Shown here in pieces: positions 60,765 to 64,000 of a stretch of DNA of 64,000 bases. A program made the translations under genes and the position numbers. Positions within the stretch are counted from its first letter, which is position 1; every line of letters begins with the position of its first letter. The stretch is from the NCBI GenBank assembly GCA_963556495.2, contig OY747714.1, positions 48,077,541-48,141,540 on the forward strand. The letters are read 5' to 3'. The notes below the pieces were generated by a model. That model did no database searches. It was not told where the DNA came from and saw nothing but the letters and a program-made list of their open reading frames with translations. Source of the DNA: Valencia hispanica. Lineage: Eukaryota > Chordata > Actinopteri > Cyprinodontiformes > Valenciidae.

Positions 60765-60940
60765 TAACCCAACAGTCATGTTCAAGGACTGTGGGAGGAA
60801 TCCATGGTACCCAGAGAGAACCAACACATGCATGGGGAGAAAAAACAAACTGCATATAGAAAAAGTCTGGGCTTTAAATCCAGGACCTTCTTACTGCAAG
60901 GCAACAGTTCTGACCACTGGTACATTGAGCAGCCCAAAAA
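60765..60940. repeat. Interspersed repeat remnant, copy B
   Basis: Partner of 21095-21265. Confidence 0.6.
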
Positions 60941-61384
60941 ATGATCCAAAGAAGAGAACGTTTCATTTCAAGTCAGCCATGGTTGTTTGGATGAAGAGTT
61001 TTTGTTGATATCAGTGGTCAGAAGAGAACAGACAGTCAGACTAGTTCAAGATCATAGAAATGGAACAGTAGCATAAATAAACCCTCATTACCACCAAGGT
61101 ATGTAGAACACCATCACTGAATTAACAATCAGACATTAAAGGGAAATTCCACCTCTAAGCCAAATTTTTGTCTTTTGCCATATTCCTCCGAGTTAGATAA
61201 GTGAAAAAAAAACATTTTATAACCAGCCCGGTAATTCTCCCGATCTGGCAGCAGTTTGTTTGCTTTAGCTTAGCATAAAGTAATGTAAGTGAATGGTACT
61301 CACCAGCCTTTTGTGTACAAAAGTGATTAAAATTCATCAATAATTATCATAATTTTTACTCATAACGACTGCAAACGAAAAGTA

Positions 61385-61705
61385 TCCTGGCCTGGGTATT
61401 TCTGCATGGAGTTTACATGTTCTCCCTGTGCATGCGTGGGTTCTCTCCGGGTACTCCGGCTTCCTCCCACAGTCCCAAAAGCATGACTGTTAGGTGAATT
61501 GATCTCTCTCAATTGCCCTTAGGTATGAGTGTGTGTGTGTAAGGTTGTTGGTCCTGTATGTCTCTGTGTTGCACTTCGATGGACTGACGACCTGTCCAGG
61601 GTGTACCCCGCCTCTCACCCCGTGACAGCTGGAGATAGGCACCAGCCCCCCCTTGCAACCCTGCATGGGATGGACAGATGCAGATAATGGATGGATGGGA
61701 AATTG
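61385..61705 (+). mobile_element. LINE-tail repeat ending in GGAT
   Basis: Contains TGCATGCGTGGGTTCTCTCC, GGACTGACGACCTGTCCAGG and TGGAGATAGGCACCAGCCCC, and ends ATGGATGGATGG. This is a very common fish repeat that forms the 3' part of some LINEs. No coding part is left. Confidence 0.7.
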
Positions 61706-61852
61706 CTGTGGGGTGGTCAAAGGTCAGTGGGGGCTGGAGACGGTAGCCTCTCCTGACTCTGCCACTTTACCCAGAGCAGAGGGAGAGCGGGGAGCTGGCA
61801 GGGACAATCATCTTCAGTTGAACGGTGTGTGACACCGGATCATGTGAATTAG

Positions 61853-63505
61853 AGCAGCAGGGAACAGTGACCTCCAGATAGATGATAATCTGTGTCTGGG
61901 AGTTTCCCAGCCAGCCTGAGATAGAGAATTAAACGTCAAAATAACAAAACACTACTGCTCACCGCAATGAAGACTTGGCTTGCTATACTGATACATTTTT
62001 AGAATTTTACTCAGAGGAACATAAAGACACTTAGTGAGACACAAAGGGAAAATATTATTGGACGGGTTTTTCGGAACCATTGACGCTGATAAGGGGACTA
62101 TTTTGGGAATATCATTGTTAATCAAGTCTTTTTTCTCTTCCTATGCTTCCAAGCAGATGGGTGCAGGGAGATCCCTTCGATGTGCAGACATGCCTAAAAA
62201 ACAAAGATTTAGATTCTATAAGGAGAAAATAACAACAGCTTAAAAACAAAACAAAAGAATTTTGCTAAGGTGCATAAAAAGGAAGAAGTAAATCTTATGG
62301 ATATCAGTTTTTTCTGGGAGAATAATTATTGGGAATACAATATTATGGTTTTTCAGTGCCTGCTTTTGGAAAATTAGACATTACCAAATTATTATTCTAA
62401 AGGGCACTAAAAGCTAAATCGTCAAATGCCATGGATCATGTCATCGGTCAACAAGGGAGGAGAAAATATGGTACCTGAAATATGTAATATTCAAAGAAAT
62501 CCCTCTATTTACAAAGACAGATACTTAAGGATTTACAATCAAACAACCAATCAGTCAAAGTTATTAACAGACCACTTTCCACAATCCTGGAAGGTGACCA
62601 AAGTGTTTTACTGAAGGAAAAGACGATACACACAAGAACTAAACAACAATAAATGCTTAAATTTCAATAATAACTCAAAACACCATCAGAAAAAGAATCT
62701 TCCGTCAAATCAAGTCATTATTACCTGAGAGCGAATCAAAAATAAGAAAGTAGGGTGTAGATTTTAAGACTAAAATAATGGCAGCTATACATGGTTTATT
62801 TTATTTTAAAAATAATGTACAAATACAGAAATTGTACTCTTAGCACGCTATCACCAAGCTAACAGTAGCATGTGCAAAACAATAAAATATGCTTAAAATA
62901 AATAAATAAATGAGCGACAAGACATCTTTATAACTTACAAAGGTTTTGGGAAGTTATTAAATTTATCCAATAATTTGACCTAATATAACAAGCTAACATT
63001 AGCATTGGCTGCATGCTAATTCCAACAATAGTAATTACTCAGAGTTTAACAGAGGTTAGCATTACATCAATGTGGGCTGCCTATTGTGATGCTTGATTTA
63101 CTCTTAATTTAATAAAGTCAATCAATTAGGATGCCATTTTGAGATATCCTTTTTGTAGAGCAAACCTCCATTTTGAAAAAGCGTATAGCTATGCTGAGCT
63201 ACGTCTTTAGCTGTGTTGCAACAGGCTTTGGTTACTGACCAACTTTCCTCACTTTGCTAGTTTCTCCTACTACTCTCCAATGCGTTGCTTAGATTCAGGA
63301 ACACAAGTGAATGGTGACTTTGCTTTGATATCTGCCTTATATTTATCAAAAGCTGTTGAAATAACCACTGATATTTAAATAAACCTGATATTTGAGTGTT
63401 CATTTAACGTCTTTGAGCTTTGAAACTTATACGTGATGCATTTCTGGCCATATTCAGCAACTAAATGTCTCAAAATGTGTCCTTGGAACCAGGCTCCATT
63501 AACTA
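61853..63505. repeat. Segmental duplication copy B, part 2
   Basis: 61853-63239 matches 25325-26595, and 63236-63505 matches 39145-39413, with no gap between them. About 490 nt at 62362-62848 are specific to this copy and not recognised. Confidence 0.92.
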
Positions 63506-63597
63506 ACCTTGATTAGAGAGAGTTAATCTGCGTTGCATTGCTAAGTTCCCTTAAACGAAATAAGGAGTTTATATTTAACACATAGCATTCTGAAATT

Positions 63598-63905
63598 TAA
63601 TTATTTGTATAAAAATAAAAATAGCCTTTCAGTAATACTAATGCTTCACTAATAAGCCAATAACAACAAGCCTGCTAAGCTGCATGTTCTGATGTTAGGC
63701 AAATAAACAGGAGGGAAGTTTGTTTTATGGCATATTTATGCCTTTATAAACCTTTCATCCTCAGAAACCTCTGGTGTTTTTGTTGCTGATGGAGCGGAGG
63801 ACGACGTTTGTGGACTCGGATCTGTTTTTTTTAATCTGTTTTTTTTTGCAGTCAAAGAAGGTACATGCTTCAGCTCACAAGAGGATGTCATGCACGACGA
63901 GGTAC
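63598..63905. repeat. Segmental duplication copy B, part 3
   Basis: Matches 40781-41105 up to GACGAGGTACT, then stops at the inserted LTR-like sequence. Confidence 0.9.
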
Positions 63906-63910
63906 TATTA

Positions 63911-64000
63911 TGGCAAATTAAAGTATCTCAGGGTTTCCATAATAAAGAAGACTTGAGTCCAAGAAGGCGTTTAAGTATTTAATTCAAACACGTCTGGCCA
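63911..64000 (-). mobile_element. End of an LTR-like element, inverted relative to 53531-54043
   Basis: Reverse complement of 53965-54043 with very few differences. It begins TGGCAAATTAAAGTATC (element end on the minus strand TTTGCCA) and runs off the window. It interrupts the duplicated segment, so it inserted after the duplication or was lost from copy A. Confidence 0.75.

Larger units (their letters stand above)
58579..61384. repeat. Segmental duplication copy B, part 1
   Basis: Partner of 18936-21695 in the same orientation. It ends inside the left arm of the TTAA foldback element, where a LINE-tail repeat takes over. No intact gene. Confidence 0.92.

Overview
The window looks like nuclear DNA of a bony fish, probably a percomorph teleost. 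It contains teleost-type SINEs, L2, Rex1-like and Rex3-like LINE pieces, hAT and foldback DNA elements, an endogenous retrovirus with a fish-type Env, and a split Ig-superfamily receptor gene with phase-1 exons. Nothing looks bacterial, and gene density is very low. The species assignment is inference from repeat content.

Layout. 1-5.3 kb: decayed Ty3/Gypsy pol, a hAT element with perfect 8-bp target duplications, and a tRNA-type SINE. 5.27-17.35 kb: a nearly complete endogenous retrovirus on the minus strand, with LTRs that differ only slightly, a tRNA-Ala primer site, a broken gag, a fully open protease-RT-RNaseH-integrase, and an env interrupted by one stop. 17.3-26.7 kb: LINE fragments, a 29-bp minisatellite, a TTAA-flanked foldback element and the left copy (A) of a segmental duplication. 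26.75-38.88 kb: a 12-kb tandem array of six units of 1.7-2.4 kb. Each unit joins a 10-bp-period minisatellite (GGCTGAAAAT / GGCTGAATAT) to a near-identical core of about 1.2 kb. 39-46 kb: the rest of copy A, a SINE, a small MITE, a Rex3-like 3' end and diverged repeats. 46.3-48.2 kb: an Fc-receptor-like gene on the minus strand, with two Ig domains, a membrane span and an ITIM-like cytoplasmic motif. 48.5-52.3 kb: LINEs, including an L2 copy flanked by identical 92-bp direct repeats. 53-56 kb: an LTR-like block, LINE pieces and an orphan transmembrane exon. 57.8-64 kb: another foldback element and the second copy (B) of the segmental duplication.

The only likely functional host gene I can support is the Fc-receptor-like gene. 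The rest is mainly mobile DNA and its effects. The two duplicated segments compare the same sequence with and without the large array: copy B joins directly, at a shared TGAC, two points that lie 12.55 kb apart in copy A. The array is the least explained object here. Its units fall into two subtypes ordered A-B-B-A-A-B, carry conserved hairpins, and contain long stretches of A-tracts phased every 10 bp.
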